Source: Fomitopsis serialis
Taxonomy: Eukaryota > Basidiomycota > Agaricomycetes > Polyporales > Fomitopsidaceae
Reading direction: 5' to 3'
NCBI RefSeq assembly: GCF_022376445.1
Contig: NW_025954976.1
Span: forward strand, 310,001 to 374,000
Length of the DNA stretch: 64,000 nucleotides
Shown here: in pieces, positions 37,167 through 48,801 of the stretch
Layout of the letters: each line of letters opens with the position of its first letter
How positions within the stretch are numbered: position 1 is the first letter of the stretch
The notes under the pieces: generated by a model
The model's database searches: none
The model's input: the letters and a program-made list of their open reading frames with translations, nothing else
What the model was told of the DNA's origin: nothing
Position numbers and translations under genes: made by a program

Positions 37167-37507
37167 CCTCAGCGCATGGTCGTGGTACGATCGAAGACGC
37201 GTCCTGGGTTCGCGGAACGCGTCGACCGCGTCATGCACGTGCTTCAAGATCGGACACGTATATATGGCCATCGCCATGCACTCTCCGAACTGCACTGCAA
37301 TAATTTGACATTGGCGTCGAAGAGACTGTAAGGTCCCACGCCGGATTCGCTGAAACGACACTGTTCTAGGAAATGGTCCGAGGTTCAAGAAGCAAACCGA
37401 TAACATACAGCGAAGTAGCGACAATGGACTAATATGCAGGAAGAAGACCAAGGATCACGGACACGGACACCTTCAGAGCACGCGGAAGCACTTGCCGGTG
37501 AGGGCTC

Positions 37508-38390
37508 TCAGATCTGACAAAACGTGTGAGGCTAAGCAAGGCAAATACGGGAAATGACACATACGTATTGCGAGAGCCATCGGAAACCCTCCCCGTACCC
37601 CTGCCTTTGCACGACTGAGCACATGAATATCTCGATAGGGCGGATATCGTTGAGAGGGACCTTGCCCTGCGCGGAGGATGTAAGAACACTATGCGTCAAG
37701 TTGTATCTGCACGACATACCTTGCCGGTGGTCTGGTAGAGACCCAAGTGATGCCTCAGCTCCTCTTCACTCACAGCGCCAGGCGCGTCGATCTTGTTACC
37801 AAGAATGAGGAAAGGAACCTTGGATAGCTCCTCAATGGAGAGCAGGGCGTCGAGCTCGGCCTTCGACTCCGCGAACCGCTCGAAGTCAGCACTGTCAACG
37901 AGGAAGATAATGCCGTCGACCTCGGGGAAGTAGTCACGCCAGAGCCGACGAGCTGAGTGGCTGTCAGTGATGACCCTGAGACAGTTGAAACCTCAACGCA
38001 CCTTGCTGGTGACCACCCAAGTCATACGTCGTGAACTTCACGTTGCCAATAGCAAGCTCCTCGGATGCTAGGTGCCGCTCAGCGGGCGCGTGCGGAGGAG
38101 CTGAAGCATAGCCACTCACTGGGGTGCAGCGTAGGCTGCAGGGTTGCAAGCCGGTCGTTCTTCAGCATGTGAAGTAGAGTCTGAAGAAGGATGCGTCAGC
38201 AAAACAGACACTCCTTCACATAAAGGATGGCCGCACTGTCTTCCCGGCGTTGTCGAGACCAAGAAAGAGGATTTTTGCATTCTTGTGCAGCAGACCTATG
38301 CAAATGTTAGCTATGGGTCCGTGGCAGAGGTCGCCATCCAAACACACCGAGCTGCGCGAGAACATCCCAGAACCAGTTGATGATGAACAT
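37508..38390 (-). CDS. SAR1: small GTPase Sar1 (COPII coat assembly)
   Basis: Sar1 starts COPII vesicle budding at the ER. ATG 38390 gives [15 protein letters not shown], the membrane-inserting amphipathic N-terminus. Then come [19 protein letters not shown] (P-loop), [20 protein letters not shown] (switch I), [21 protein letters not shown] (switch II), [31 protein letters not shown] and [21 protein letters not shown]. The open frame runs on past QY, but a GTATGT...TCAG intron there leads to a last exon of only ATC TGA, giving the usual LSQYI end. The stop is therefore at 37508-37510. Six or more short introns; all core motifs intact. Confidence 0.95.
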
Positions 38391-39042
38391 AGTGTCAAGA
38401 GAGTCGTTGGAGAGCACGGTGTTGCAGCCGGCTTCGTACCATGCAGTGACGTGTTGTCACCATCACACTGTGACACGTAGCGCTGACGTCACGCTCGATG
38501 GTTCAGACAGGTCGCGCCTCGACAGCGCTGTTGGAGTCTCGACGAGTTCTCTGAATACTGTACACGTCCTTTCGAGGAACCTCAACTTTCCCAAGGCAGA
38601 ATGACTGGCGGATGTTACGAGGGAATCTCATTGTATTGTCATGTTGGACAGAACATACTACAATACACGACGAAGACGGAACATGTAGGGAAGTTCTGAC
38701 ACTCAACAACACCACCAAGGCTCACGAAGAGCAGGTGAGAGAGCTCTTAAGCCGCCCAGGGTGCATCAGTCTCTGCAAGCCGAATCGCCGTATCCTACGT
38801 GGTAGCAAACTGAGAGGATAGGCACTGTCTAAGAGGTTGCATGCAGGGCCGCGTCGTCCGTCGTGCAAATTTATACGCTGCCTTCTGTTTGGCCATGTTT
38901 GGCAGGTATGACGCCGTGCGCGTGAACGGCCAAGTCCTGAAAGTTGCGAGGTTCTCTGAAAAGCTAGTCTCCGTTGCAGACCATAAAAGCCGACAAGCTA
39001 GAGGAAAGCCGGACTCGCACACACTAAGTAACTATAGTAGTA
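38391..39042. other. intergenic between SAR1 and SRP receptor beta
   Basis: No gene recognised. It contains the SAR1 upstream region and the 3' flank of the SRP receptor beta gene. Confidence 0.4.
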
Positions 39043-40048
39043 CTACAATTCTTCAACCCATTGTACAAGAGGTGCAAGGCCATCCACATCGCCTGATTTC
39101 TCGTCCAACGCATGCTTCGTTGTCGACACATTGACGGAGGTACCTGCGAATGATATCTCGCCTCCCTCCCATGCGTCGAACCTGAACTCGCCGGATCCAC
39201 CACACTCTAGTCCACCCATCTCAGATTCTGTGTCTTCTGCACCCAAGCCTTCTATACCGACGCCGCCAGCTTGTGACGCGCGTCTCTTCTCGAGCTCGCG
39301 CTCGAGTATTGAGCGCACGCGGTTGATAGCGAGTTGTGCTGGAGTTGCTTGCGCTGTTGCCTTCAGTAGGTCGGCTTTATGCGCAACGATGACTAGGGCC
39401 GGAGTAGGCCGCGATGGAGGAAGAGAGGTGATAGCGTGCAAGACCTGGTGCAGATGCCTGCCGGAAGCACCATGTGAGTGCGTGTGCTCGGTATGATTCA
39501 AAAATCAACGTACTCAGCAACTACTGCCCCATTCCTGGAAATTGTGCTTGTATCCACAACAAAGGCAATACCCTGGGCGTCCGCCATGTACTCGTGGAAT
39601 TGGTCGCGGATGCGCGGGTGCCCAGGGACATCGACTACTCGAAGAGACTTCTCTTGCACTGGCATAATGGAGACGTTGGGTTGCATGGACGTATGCGACG
39701 ATAACGGCTGTTTGTATACGAGCTGGGACAGCGCATGTAAGACGATGTGGTGCGGATAATGAGTCGAGACATACTGAGGAGAAGATGGCTGTCTTGCCTG
39801 CATCGGACGGACCAACAAGCAGTAGTGCATCGCCTTTTGACGTAGATTTTCTACGTGACACGAATGCAACGACTGAGGAGGCATGAGCATGCTTCTCTTA
39901 ACTCAAAGAACAAACTGCGATGCGTACCAGCTAACAGCACCACAGCAACAGCTAATGATGAAAGTACGAGGGCTTGAGGCGTAAAGAGTGATGCAGGGTA
40001 GAGAACCTCTGGTTCAGGAGCATTGCCGTTGTCTTGAGCAGGATCCAT
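39043..40048 (-). CDS. SRP102: signal recognition particle receptor subunit beta
   Basis: This ER-anchored GTPase tethers the SRP receptor alpha subunit. ATG 40048 gives MDPAQDNGNAPEPEVLYPAS, then one transmembrane helix (ALVLSSLAVAVVLLA). The GTPase domain has P-loop LLLVGPSDAGKTAIFSS, SSHTSMQPNVSIM (switch I), VVDVPGHPRIRDQFHEYM (switch II, DVPGH), IAFVVDTSTI and VIVAHKADLLKATAQ in place of NKxD. The C-terminal region has INRVRSILERELEKRRASQ, then FDAWEGGEISFAGTSVN and the end GLAPLVQWVEEL at 39043. Three introns. Same strand as SAR1 and GPI14, but 650 bases from SAR1, so not a shared transcript. The AHKAD guanine-specificity motif is a mild deviation. Confidence 0.92.
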
Positions 40049-40333
40049 GTCGAGTCGTAATCTCGTGCAATTTTGGTCTTCGGACGCGTCACAATCCGGT
40101 GGCTTCAAGGTGGCTTCGCCGGGGAGAGGTTGTTTGCACGTGTTAGGATCGGACGCCTTTGGACAACAGATCAAAACAGTCTTCAGATCCCGATCGCACG
40201 CCGCACGTGGACGACGCACGAAATTCTTGTATCCGTTCAGCCACCGCTGCACAAGTGCGCGGGTAGCATCCCTACTGCACACTCAGTATACGCCTGTCGC
40301 GTTCTATCAACCTTTCCATCACTCAAGACAATA

Positions 40334-43300
40334 ATGGCGGTGGTCGCGACCGAGGCAGGACCCAGCAGTCCGCCTCCTCGCAAGCGCGCTCGCGTCGATC
40401 ATGAAGGGCCCCAAAAGACCTCTCAGCCTCGTCTCTTCGCACCTTTCCGCGCCCTCGGGTTAATCACAAATGATGTGCCATTTGTTATGCAAACTCGTTC
40501 TCATAAAGGGGCGACAGATGGTCCGAGGATACATCTGGTAACTTGTCTAGGGAAGTCATGGGCTATGTGGGAGGGAGGGAAGATGGGGCTTCTATTCGTC
40601 GGTGAGTGCTAGTTTGCTTTTTTGACGATTGTCTTAATTCGCGCTGCCATCATGTGCACCAGGTCCGGACGCGCCTCAGCGAATATCATGTCTCGCCATG
40701 GATGGTAACGATGTGTGGGCTGCGAGTGGGCCCTATTTGATTAAATACCTTCGTGGAAATGAAGTGCGTTCCATATGCACATCGTGTTGTAACTCAGTCT
40801 GACGCCCACGAAGGTTAGCAGGTTGACCAACCCGCTCGAGACGAACGTCGCATCCATACTTGTGCTAGGCTCTCAGCTCCTTGCCCTCACCGAAGATGGT
40901 ACCCGGATGCTCGTATGGGACACTGGTAGCGGAGGTGTGTCTTTTGAGACTCGTCATAATGCACGCCGTGAACCGTTGCCTGCAGAGCTACAGGCAAATA
41001 TACAGTTCGATTCTGACTTCACGGCTACCACCATGCTACATCCCTCGACCTACCTTCACAAGATACTTGTCGGAAGCAGTCAAGGCAGCATGCAGCTATG
41101 GAACATCAAAACTCAGTAGGGCTTGCAATATAATGGCAGAGTCCAGCGTCTGATGGTACCCGCAGAACCAAAATCCACACTTTTTCCCTCTCATCTCTCA
41201 CCACCAAGTCGTCAAAACAGGCCAACCAGCCTCCAGTTGCTATCACTGCGCTCGTTCAATCCCCCGCAATCGACGTTGTTGGGATAGGTTTTTCATCTGG
41301 GGAGATATCTGTCTACGATATACGGGCTGATGAACGGCTCATGAAGATGGCTATGCAGGACGGCACCATACGGTCGCTTTCGTTCCGTAGCGGTAGGTCA
41401 ATCCTTCAGCGTGTTTTGAAGACATGCTCATGTGCCCCTGTAGACGGACAGCCCGTCCTGGCATCAGCGTCTACTAACGGACACGTCGCATTGTGGGATC
41501 TCAACTCTGGGGGACAGCTACTGCATCTTATGCGCGGAGCCCATGACGGTGCAGTCAGTGCCGTAGAGTGGGTTCCTGGTCAACCTCTTCTTATCAGTTC
41601 TGGCGATGACAACAGCGTGAAGGTTCGTCTTGCGTACACCATAAGTGGTCCTATTGCTGAGATCGTCTTGTCCGCCTCCAGCAATGGTTCTTCGAGTCAC
41701 CAACAGCACCACCACGTCTGCTGAAGTTCCGTTCTGGTCATCATGCCCCTCCTCACCTCATTCGATACTACGGCGATGATGGGAAGCAACTACTGACAGC
41801 ATCCACGGATCGAAGTCTGAGATGTACCAGTGTCGTCCGAGACTCGAGGAGCTTTGAGCTGAGCCAAGGTGTGTCTTGTTCCCACCCTTGCCGATCATCA
41901 CGTCCAATTCTCTCTTAGGCTCTCTTGCGAAGAAAGCTACGAGCCTCTCAATACCTCTGACGTCGCTGAAGTTCCCGCCCGTTATCGCCCTGGCCTACTC
42001 GACGACAAGAACAAAAGACTGGGATGGCGTTCTGTCTGCGCACGCGGACGAGACGTTTGCGCGAACATGGTCCATGAAAGACAAGAAGCTCGGAAAGCAC
42101 GTTTTCGGGTTCGGTGACGGAGGCAAGAAGGGCGCTCCTGTTGGCGCCGTCACGGTAAGCTTTGCCTACTGAACGTGCCTCGTGTACTCATGACTTTTCC
42201 TATACAGGCGGTATGCGTGTCTGTGTGCGGCAACTTCGGGGTCACGGCCTCGTCGACGGGGGCTGTTCACATGTACAACATGCAATCGGGCATTCTGCGC
42301 AAGACGTTCAGCGTCGGAGCGTGCCCACCCGAGGCGGCGAGCAGACTTCGACCATCCTCGACAACCACGTCGAAGAAGAAATCACACGAGCGGTGCATAA
42401 CTGGTCTGGCCGTCGATGCGGTGAACTCAATGGTGATTGCTAGCACCCTAGATGGGACTGTGAACGTGAGTCACATGGTATCATGACACTCTTGTCTTGC
42501 TCACTTCATTGTATCAAGTTCTTCGATTTCCACACGGCAAAACTGGAGAAGACACTCGTACTATCTTGTTCTGTGCTGTCCATCACCTTGCACCGTGATA
42601 GTGGCCTGCTTGCGGTCGTGTGCGATGACCGCGTCGTCCGCCTGATTGACATTGAGACACGGAGAGTGGTGAGAGAGCTTCGTGGCCACCGCAGCCGTGT
42701 CCTGGATTTGGTCAGTGCCACATTATCTCCGCCAGTGTGGAGGTGAACATAGAAGCTCAATCGCATCCGAATAGACATTCTCGCCCGACTCGAGATGGCT
42801 TGTCACAGCCGCTATGGATTCCATCATTCGCACCTTCGACATCCCAACCGGACGGCTCATCGACGCCTTCCGCACGCCGAGTGTGGCCACGAGCGTGGCG
42901 TTCTCACCGACGAACGACTTCCTTGCGACGTCACATACAGATAGTGTCGGTGTGTACCTGTGGTAAGTAGACCTCAAGGATCAGGCAATCTCTTTCTCAT
43001 ATAGCTGCACAGGGCGAATCGCGCTCAGTACTCGGACGTGACGTTCCAGAGTGTATCGGACGACGAGGACGTTATGGATGTATCTCTACCGTCCATGCAA
43101 GGTACCGCAGAAGATGAGGGTACGTTGCACTCCCCATCTCGCCCTTTTTACATGCCACTCACACGCGTATGTAGCACTTGAAGCCTTGTCCTCTCTCACC
43201 CTCACTGGTCAAGACAGGCCCACAGACGTCTTCCTCATGCCTCCGCAACTCGATGGCGACTTGGTCACTTTATCCTTGCTGCCACGATCTCGGTGGCAAA

Positions 43301-43917
43301 CCCTCCTCAACTTCGAGGTCATCCAGCAGCGGAACAAGCCAAAAGAACCGCCAAAAGAACCGGAGAAGGCGCCATTCTTCCTGCCGACACTACCTGGAGT
43401 CGATTCAAGGTTCACTGTCCAAGAGCAGCAAAAGCAGGAGGCGGAGAAGAGCAACAAGGAGACGAAGCGGTTGCAAAAGGCTGCAGCGGCGTCGGAGAGT
43501 ACATTCCACAAGAAGCTCAGTGCCTCAGATCCTGATGGCGATTGTAAGTTCAGGCATTTCACTTGCGAAGCGAAGAGTCAACTGAACGATGATGTAGATG
43601 AGGATTTCTTTGCGTATGCGAAGACCCTCTCACCGGCTGCCGTGGACCTTGAGCTTCGTTCACTCGTCACTCTTGACGACTTCAGCATGTTCCTGGCTGC
43701 TTTGACGTCTCGTCTCAAGTCGCATCGAGACTTTGAAGCAGTCCAGACATATCAGAGTGTCTTCCTGCGCATGCATGGGGATGTCATTGTGGCAAACTTT
43801 GAACTGCAACAGGAAGTGGAGACACTCCAGGCGGTGCAGCGGAAGGAGTGCGAGAAGTTGCTAGAGCTGCTCGCGTCTTCGATGGGTACTCTCGGCTTCG
43901 TCAGAGATACTATGTAG
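40334..43917 (+). CDS. UTP21: U3 snoRNP/SSU processome protein Utp21 (WDR36 orthologue)
   Basis: Utp21 is a nucleolar tandem beta-propeller protein of the small-subunit processome, needed for 18S rRNA maturation. ATG 40334 begins MAVVATEAGPSSPPPRKRAR. Family blocks follow in order: LFAPFRALGLITNDVPFVMQ, HLVTCLGKSWAMWEGGKMGL, LVLGSQLLALTEDG, TTMLHPSTYLHKILVGSSQG, SAVEWVPGQPLLISSGDDNS, LLTASTDRSLR, WSMKDKKLGKHVFGFGDGGK, CVSVCGNFGVTASSTGAVHM, VVCDDRVVRLIDIETRRVVR and MDSIIRTFDIPTGRLIDAF. The C-terminal Utp21 domain includes PLPRSRW-like LLPRSRWQTLLNFEVIQQRN, KAPFFLPTLPG and HRDFEAVQTYQSVFLRMHG, ending GFVRDTM at 43917. More than ten exons with short introns. No frame break was evident in the parts read. 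Confidence 0.93.
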
Positions 43918-44220
43918 TGTTCTGGAGTCGGCGAGTATGTGTCATACGAAATGTCGTGCTACGATTGGCGACAATTTTAAATATCCTGAGCGAAACACAG
44001 TGATCGTGACTGTGACCGTGACGGAAGGCCAGGAATCGGAGATCTCCTAGGGATCTCAGATTGGCAGCACAGATCCCGATCTTGCATGCCAGCTCGGTCT
44101 GTCCGAGTGGACCACCTCCGGGTTGCACACACCGCCGTCGAGCCACATACATTGTCCGGAAACCTTCTTTGTCACAACGTCAACACTGCATCGGCGAGGC
44201 AATCAAGTTGCTCTGTCCAC

Positions 44221-45123
44221 ATGGATCCGTCGGCCCCTCTGGCAGTCGGCGTGAACACATTGCTTACATGCGAGTTCGTCCTCCCTGCAGCTCACATGTG
44301 CACAGCAATAACTCATACGCCTGTATCACTCAGCCGTTGCTACCGGGACAGTAGCTGGCGCATATGGACTGTTTAAGGGTTCGAGCCAAATCGGGCCAAT
44401 GATCACTGCTGCTGGTCTGAATGGCGGCATTGCGGGTGCTACTTTCTTCAGTACGTCTACGCGACACATGCGAGGATGTGGTGACAACTAACACAATACA
44501 GGTTTTCGAGAATACATCGCTAGTCCCATCCTCCTTTCTGCGCTGTCCGACACACACTACTCGAGACGAATACGGGAGCTTCGGGAGCAACGGAGGGAGA
44601 GCACCCACTCCGGAGAGAGGCTCACTTGGTGGGATGTGCGCATGAATAAGGTGCCTGATACCGCCGTGAGCGGAGCCTTCACTGGCGGTGTGCTCAATGC
44701 TTGGAAAAGTACGTCGCCGTCCGCATCTCACCTGCTGGGGACTCATAACATTTGGCTTCAGGAGGACGAGCTGGCATCATGCCCGGGGTCCTCACCGCGG
44801 GTCTTGCTTGCACTTTGTTCCAACTGCTCTACAACGAGCTGGACATTGCAAGGATCAAATATGTTTCGAGGAAACTGCAGACGCCCCAGGAGCCGACATC
44901 TGCGTTGTCGCAGCATGCATCCTCAATACCTCAGCCCGACATAGAGCCACCACAAACCGTGGCCCAGCGGATCTTCTCTGCGTTGGGATGGCACAAAGTC
45001 TCTGACGAGGAATACCTGGCGAAGCTCAAATTCAAACGGGAGATGTACCTGCAAAGAATCGCCGAACTGGAAAAGGAGAAGCAGGAAGCAGAACACCAGA
45101 AGGGGTCACACGAAAAGCCATAG
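44221..45123 (+). CDS. Tim17/Tim22/Tim23-family mitochondrial membrane protein
   Basis: Glycine-rich membrane segments (VATGTVAGAYGLFKGSSQIG, then AAGLNGGIAGATFF; VSGAFTGGVLNAWKRGRAGI, then GVLTAGLACTLFQLLYN) match the Tim17-type four-helix fold. A charged loop between them has IRELREQRRESTHSGERLTW. The C-terminus is a coiled-coil-like tail (EEYLAKLKFKREMYLQRIAE) ending SHEKP at 45123. Such proteins are usually in the mitochondrial inner membrane. Whether it is a translocase component, a complex I accessory/assembly protein or something else is not clear. The first intron appears to use a GC donor: ...TTGCTTACAT then GCGAGT, ending CAG at 44333. Start ATG 44221 is the first in frame. Its stop lies only 25 bases from that of the convergent WD40 gene. 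Confidence 0.75.
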
Positions 45124-45148
45124 TCATATCGTATCACCTGGATTTGGC

Positions 45149-46742
45149 TTAGCGTATGTGTTGTGCTGTTCTACGATCTATTGCCTCTGTACTGACGTCC
45201 CACACCTCGACGACACCTTTACCATCTGCGTCAACCCCCAATAGCCATAGTATGCCCACTGATGACTAGAGCGTTTACTTTTGCGATGTTATCTGTGTGA
45301 CTGGTCCATCCCGTGCGGCATTCGATCGTTGTGTCGTTCTCGGCTTGTGCGTCACGATGATCAACGGTGAACTGTTTGAGCTCGCCCAGTAGCGTGCATG
45401 TCACCAGTTGATGCGGGTCAAGAAAAGCGCTGCAAGCGCTCTCAGTGTCACGTCCGTCGACAAAGATGAGATGAACGCGACGCACACTGCCACGACAGGC
45501 CCCTCTGCGACCTTGACCCATATCCCCTCAGTCTCCTTCAGACCTCCCATCTTCGTTTTCGCTTCTTCGACTTGGCGGGACCAAGAGGGCACTTCTCACC
45601 GCCCGCACCGACGAAGGCCAATCCATTCGCGGTGGTTGCTACGAACATGCCGGTCGATGATATGGCAGTGGATAAGACAAATGGCGGGGACAGCTGCAGG
45701 CCAGGCTCGTCGGAAGGCATGGAGGGCGATGATTGGGCTACTCAGAGCGTGCAAGGTCAGCCTGACTTCGAATTGAGGTGGGATGTACTCGCCGAGGTCA
45801 AAGTCCGAGAGTGGCGTGCGCTGCTGGAAGTCGTGGTGGAGAAGCTTGCGGTCGTACCCTCCGCTGACCAGCTCGCTTGGCCTGTCGGGTACGAACTTGA
45901 CCGAACCGCAGATCTGGAGGATTGAGCCGGCGAACGGATACGAGTGAAGGAGACTGACGCTTGTATGCTGAGTTCTCATTTTGTGGATCTGTCCTGTGGA
46001 CAACTCGAAGACACCTGCTACACCATTGTCCGTGCTGAATGCCAGATATTTTCTGTCGTGGCTCAGGTTAATCTAGCTGGATCTCTGTAGCTTAGATTTC
46101 GTCCTACTTCATCTGATAGATGGCGCACAGACCTCGTTAAGAACATCATCCTCTTCCCCTTCTCCTGACTTAGTTGAAACAAGCCGCACGCGTCTTTTGG
46201 TGTGATGATCATCTTGTCCACATTCTGAGGGAATCGGAAAATCTTGCTGCCGGCAGCAACGAACCACTCTGCGGGTTGTTGGCCTCTTGCTTGGGAGCAG
46301 CAAATAGAAGAGATCTCTGCTCCGAGTGATGATATAGCTTGGGAGACTTTGGTAGACGATTGATTATATATCCGCACGTCCCATCCTCTGTGATCGTTGA
46401 GTGACACGGGAACACTTCGAGTTTTGGTACGCACCACAGCCGACGAGTAGATGCCGTCCTCTGAAAGAGTGAGTGAGGACACTGCGCATGGCACGCCACT
46501 CTATATGACAGCGACATGTAGATACCAATCTTCTGAGGCGAATCTCGGTAAGATGAGGAGGCAAGCTAGCAGTGGTCGAAGTCTGTCCTGCGATGTTCTG
46601 CGCTGCAGGCGCCCCTTTCAGCCACAGGCGCGTTGTTAGCGGCGATTTGAGATCGAGATCTGCGCTGTCGTCCAGGTCGGCGCTAACACGACTGGTCTCC
46701 TCACCTCTACGCGGATGAGCTGGCCGATGAAGACTGCCTCAT
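45149..46742 (-). CDS. WD40-repeat protein (WDR53-like), start unresolved
   Basis: Exons on the minus strand read LTTRLWLKGAPAAQNIAGQT, then SLPPHLTEIRLRRL, then repeats AVSSLTLSEDGIYSSAVV, GWDVRIYN, then CGSVKFVPDRPSELVSGGYD with RKLLHHDF, EGIWVKVAEGPVVAVCVAFI, and NIAKVNALVISGHTMAIGGV. The last reads GKGVVEVWDVSTEAIDRRTA and stops at TAA 45149-45151. This fits a single WD40 propeller resembling WDR53. No function is assigned. The 5' end is unclear: ATG at 46742 (MRQSSSASSSA) meets a stop after 11 codons, and a frame shift or missed intron is needed to reach GEETSRVSADLDD. If 46742 is right, its ATG overlaps that of GPI10 on the other strand. Confidence 0.7.
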
Positions 46743-48620
46743 GCGATCCTCAACTGCCATCGCCATCGCCCTAGCTGTCCGAGTCTCTATAGCACTTCTC
46801 ACGCGCACGTTCTTCCAGCCCGACGAGTACTTCCAGTCCCTCGAGGTCGCACATCACCTCGTCTTTGGCTATGGTCATCTAACCTGGGAGTGGCTTGCTG
46901 CTCAACCTATCCGGAGTATCATCTACCCTGCGCTCAATGCCCCGTCTATTGGGCTCTCCGACTTAGTGGCCTGGATGCCACCAAGCTATTGGTGAGTACA
47001 TCTTCCCGTCATTCAGGCAAGTATGTTCACAAGTCGCATAATGCAGATATGGGGCCCGAAGATCGTGCATGGCATTTTTGCCGCATGTACTGATATATGG
47101 GTGTACGATCTGGCACACAAGGTGCTAGGTCTTCAGTACGCCCCTACTGTGGTACGTACCTCGACTAGGTGGTTCCTCGGTCCCATTAACCTGCCAGTCC
47201 AGTACTTCCTGTCACTCACATCGTTTTTCCATGCGCTTTCGCTCTCTCGCTCTATCTCCAACTCGCTGGAAACGACTTTGACTACCGTTGCTCTCAGTCA
47301 CTATCCATGGGATAATACTGTTCCACCCAAGAGGCAAGTATGTGTATTCTGCGAACCCCGACATGCCGCTCATGGTGTGATGCAGACGAGACATACGGCG
47401 ATTCTTGGCTACTGCTGCTCTAGCTTGTGCTGTTCGGCCCACCAACGCTGTGATCTGGATCTACATGTCAGCGCTACTCCTTTGGCGGCTTCGTCACCAA
47501 CCACGCAATATGGTCGTCCTAATTCTCAGTGCCGCAGCCGTAGGGTGAGAAACACTGCTGAAGCGAAACATGAACGTTCGATGACATTGGTCTAGCCTGC
47601 TCGTAACTCTGGCTGTCGTCTTACTAGACTCAGCATGCTACGGCTCCCCAACATACACGCCCCTGAACTTCTTACGCACCAATCTCTCTTCGGTCTCACT
47701 ATTCTACGGAATTAATCAGTGGCATTACTACTTCTCGCAGGCAGTCCCCATTCTCTGCACAACGGCTCTCCCTTTCGTCCTCCACGGTGCTTGGCTCGCA
47801 GCGCACTCTCCAAATCCGGCCTTGAAGGTGTTGCTGGGACTAATCGTTTGGACCCTCGGCGTGTACTCGCTTGCCGGCCACAAGGAGTGGCGGTTTATCC
47901 ACCCGCTTCTCCCCCTGATGCACATCCTCGCTGCAAAGTCCCTCGTGGATACAACACCGCGTAGCTTAGGCCGCCCGGTAGGCGTGTCGATCCAGAAGTC
48001 TCGCCTGTTACTGCTCCTCGCCACGTTGCCACTGGCCGCATACGTCGTGCTTTTCCATTCGCGAGGACAAATCGAGGTTATGCATTACCTGCGAGACTTG
48101 CCGCCCGAGGAAGTCCATTCCGTGGGCCTATTGATGCCCTGTCACTCAACTCCGTGGCAAGCGTATCTGCACAGGCCCGATCTGGCCAGCCCGGGAAAAC
48201 TCTGGGCTCTCGGTTGCGAGCCTCCCATAACGTGCGTATGCTCTCGTCTCTCATAGCCTTGCCTGTGCCAATCGACTGTGTTCTAGAGGTCAAAATTTGA
48301 GTTTCTACAAAGACCAGACTGACGTGTTCTATGAGTCTCCGGCAAACTATTTGCGCACCCGGTTCCCAAATACCGTTGACCCGGCTTTCCCTCCGTCACC
48401 GATGCCGTACACGCCTCCGGGGGCGACCAATCCCGAACACGGAGATTGGATACACGAGTGGCCTGAATACCTAGTGATGTTCGGGTCACTGTTGCACGAT
48501 GGCGAGGTACGAACTACTTTGGAAAGTAAAAGGTACCGCGAGGTCTGGAAGATGGAGTCTGGGTGGGAGGGAGACTGGCGAAGGCAGGGAGGGGTCAGGG
48601 TTTGGCGGTTCCAGCCATAG
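46741..48620 (+). CDS. GPI10: GPI mannosyltransferase III (PIG-B/Gpi10)
   Basis: This GT22-family ER enzyme adds the third mannose of the GPI anchor. ATG 46741 begins MRSSTAIAIALAVRVSIALL. Then come the luminal TFFQPDEYFQSLEVAHHLVF motif, GYGHLTWEW...PIRSIIYPALNAP and IWGPKIVHGIFAACTDIWVY. Downstream are YTPLNFLRTNLSSVSLFYGI, NQWHYYFSQ|AVPILCTTALP, GVYSLAGHKEWRFIHPLLPL (the HKEWRF signature), VGLLMPCHSTPWQAYLHRPD, FYKDQTDVFYESPANYL and IHEWPEYLVMFGSLL, ending GVRVWRFQP at 48620. Several short introns. It is the second GPI mannosyltransferase in this window, 9.6 kb from GPI14. Confidence 0.93.
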
Positions 48621-48801
48621 CTAGAGTGTCGCTTCCGGGTATTGCAGAGCCGTTGTGATGCTATAAGACATGTTGTTGGGCGGTGCGTTTCAGCAGCACC
48701 CAGAGCACCGCCAGTGCTACATACACTCGACTTTAAATCCTCGGCTTCGCGCCACAGCCCGCCATCTCATTCTCACTTGTCTTTTCGCCCTCCTTCTCTC
48801 G

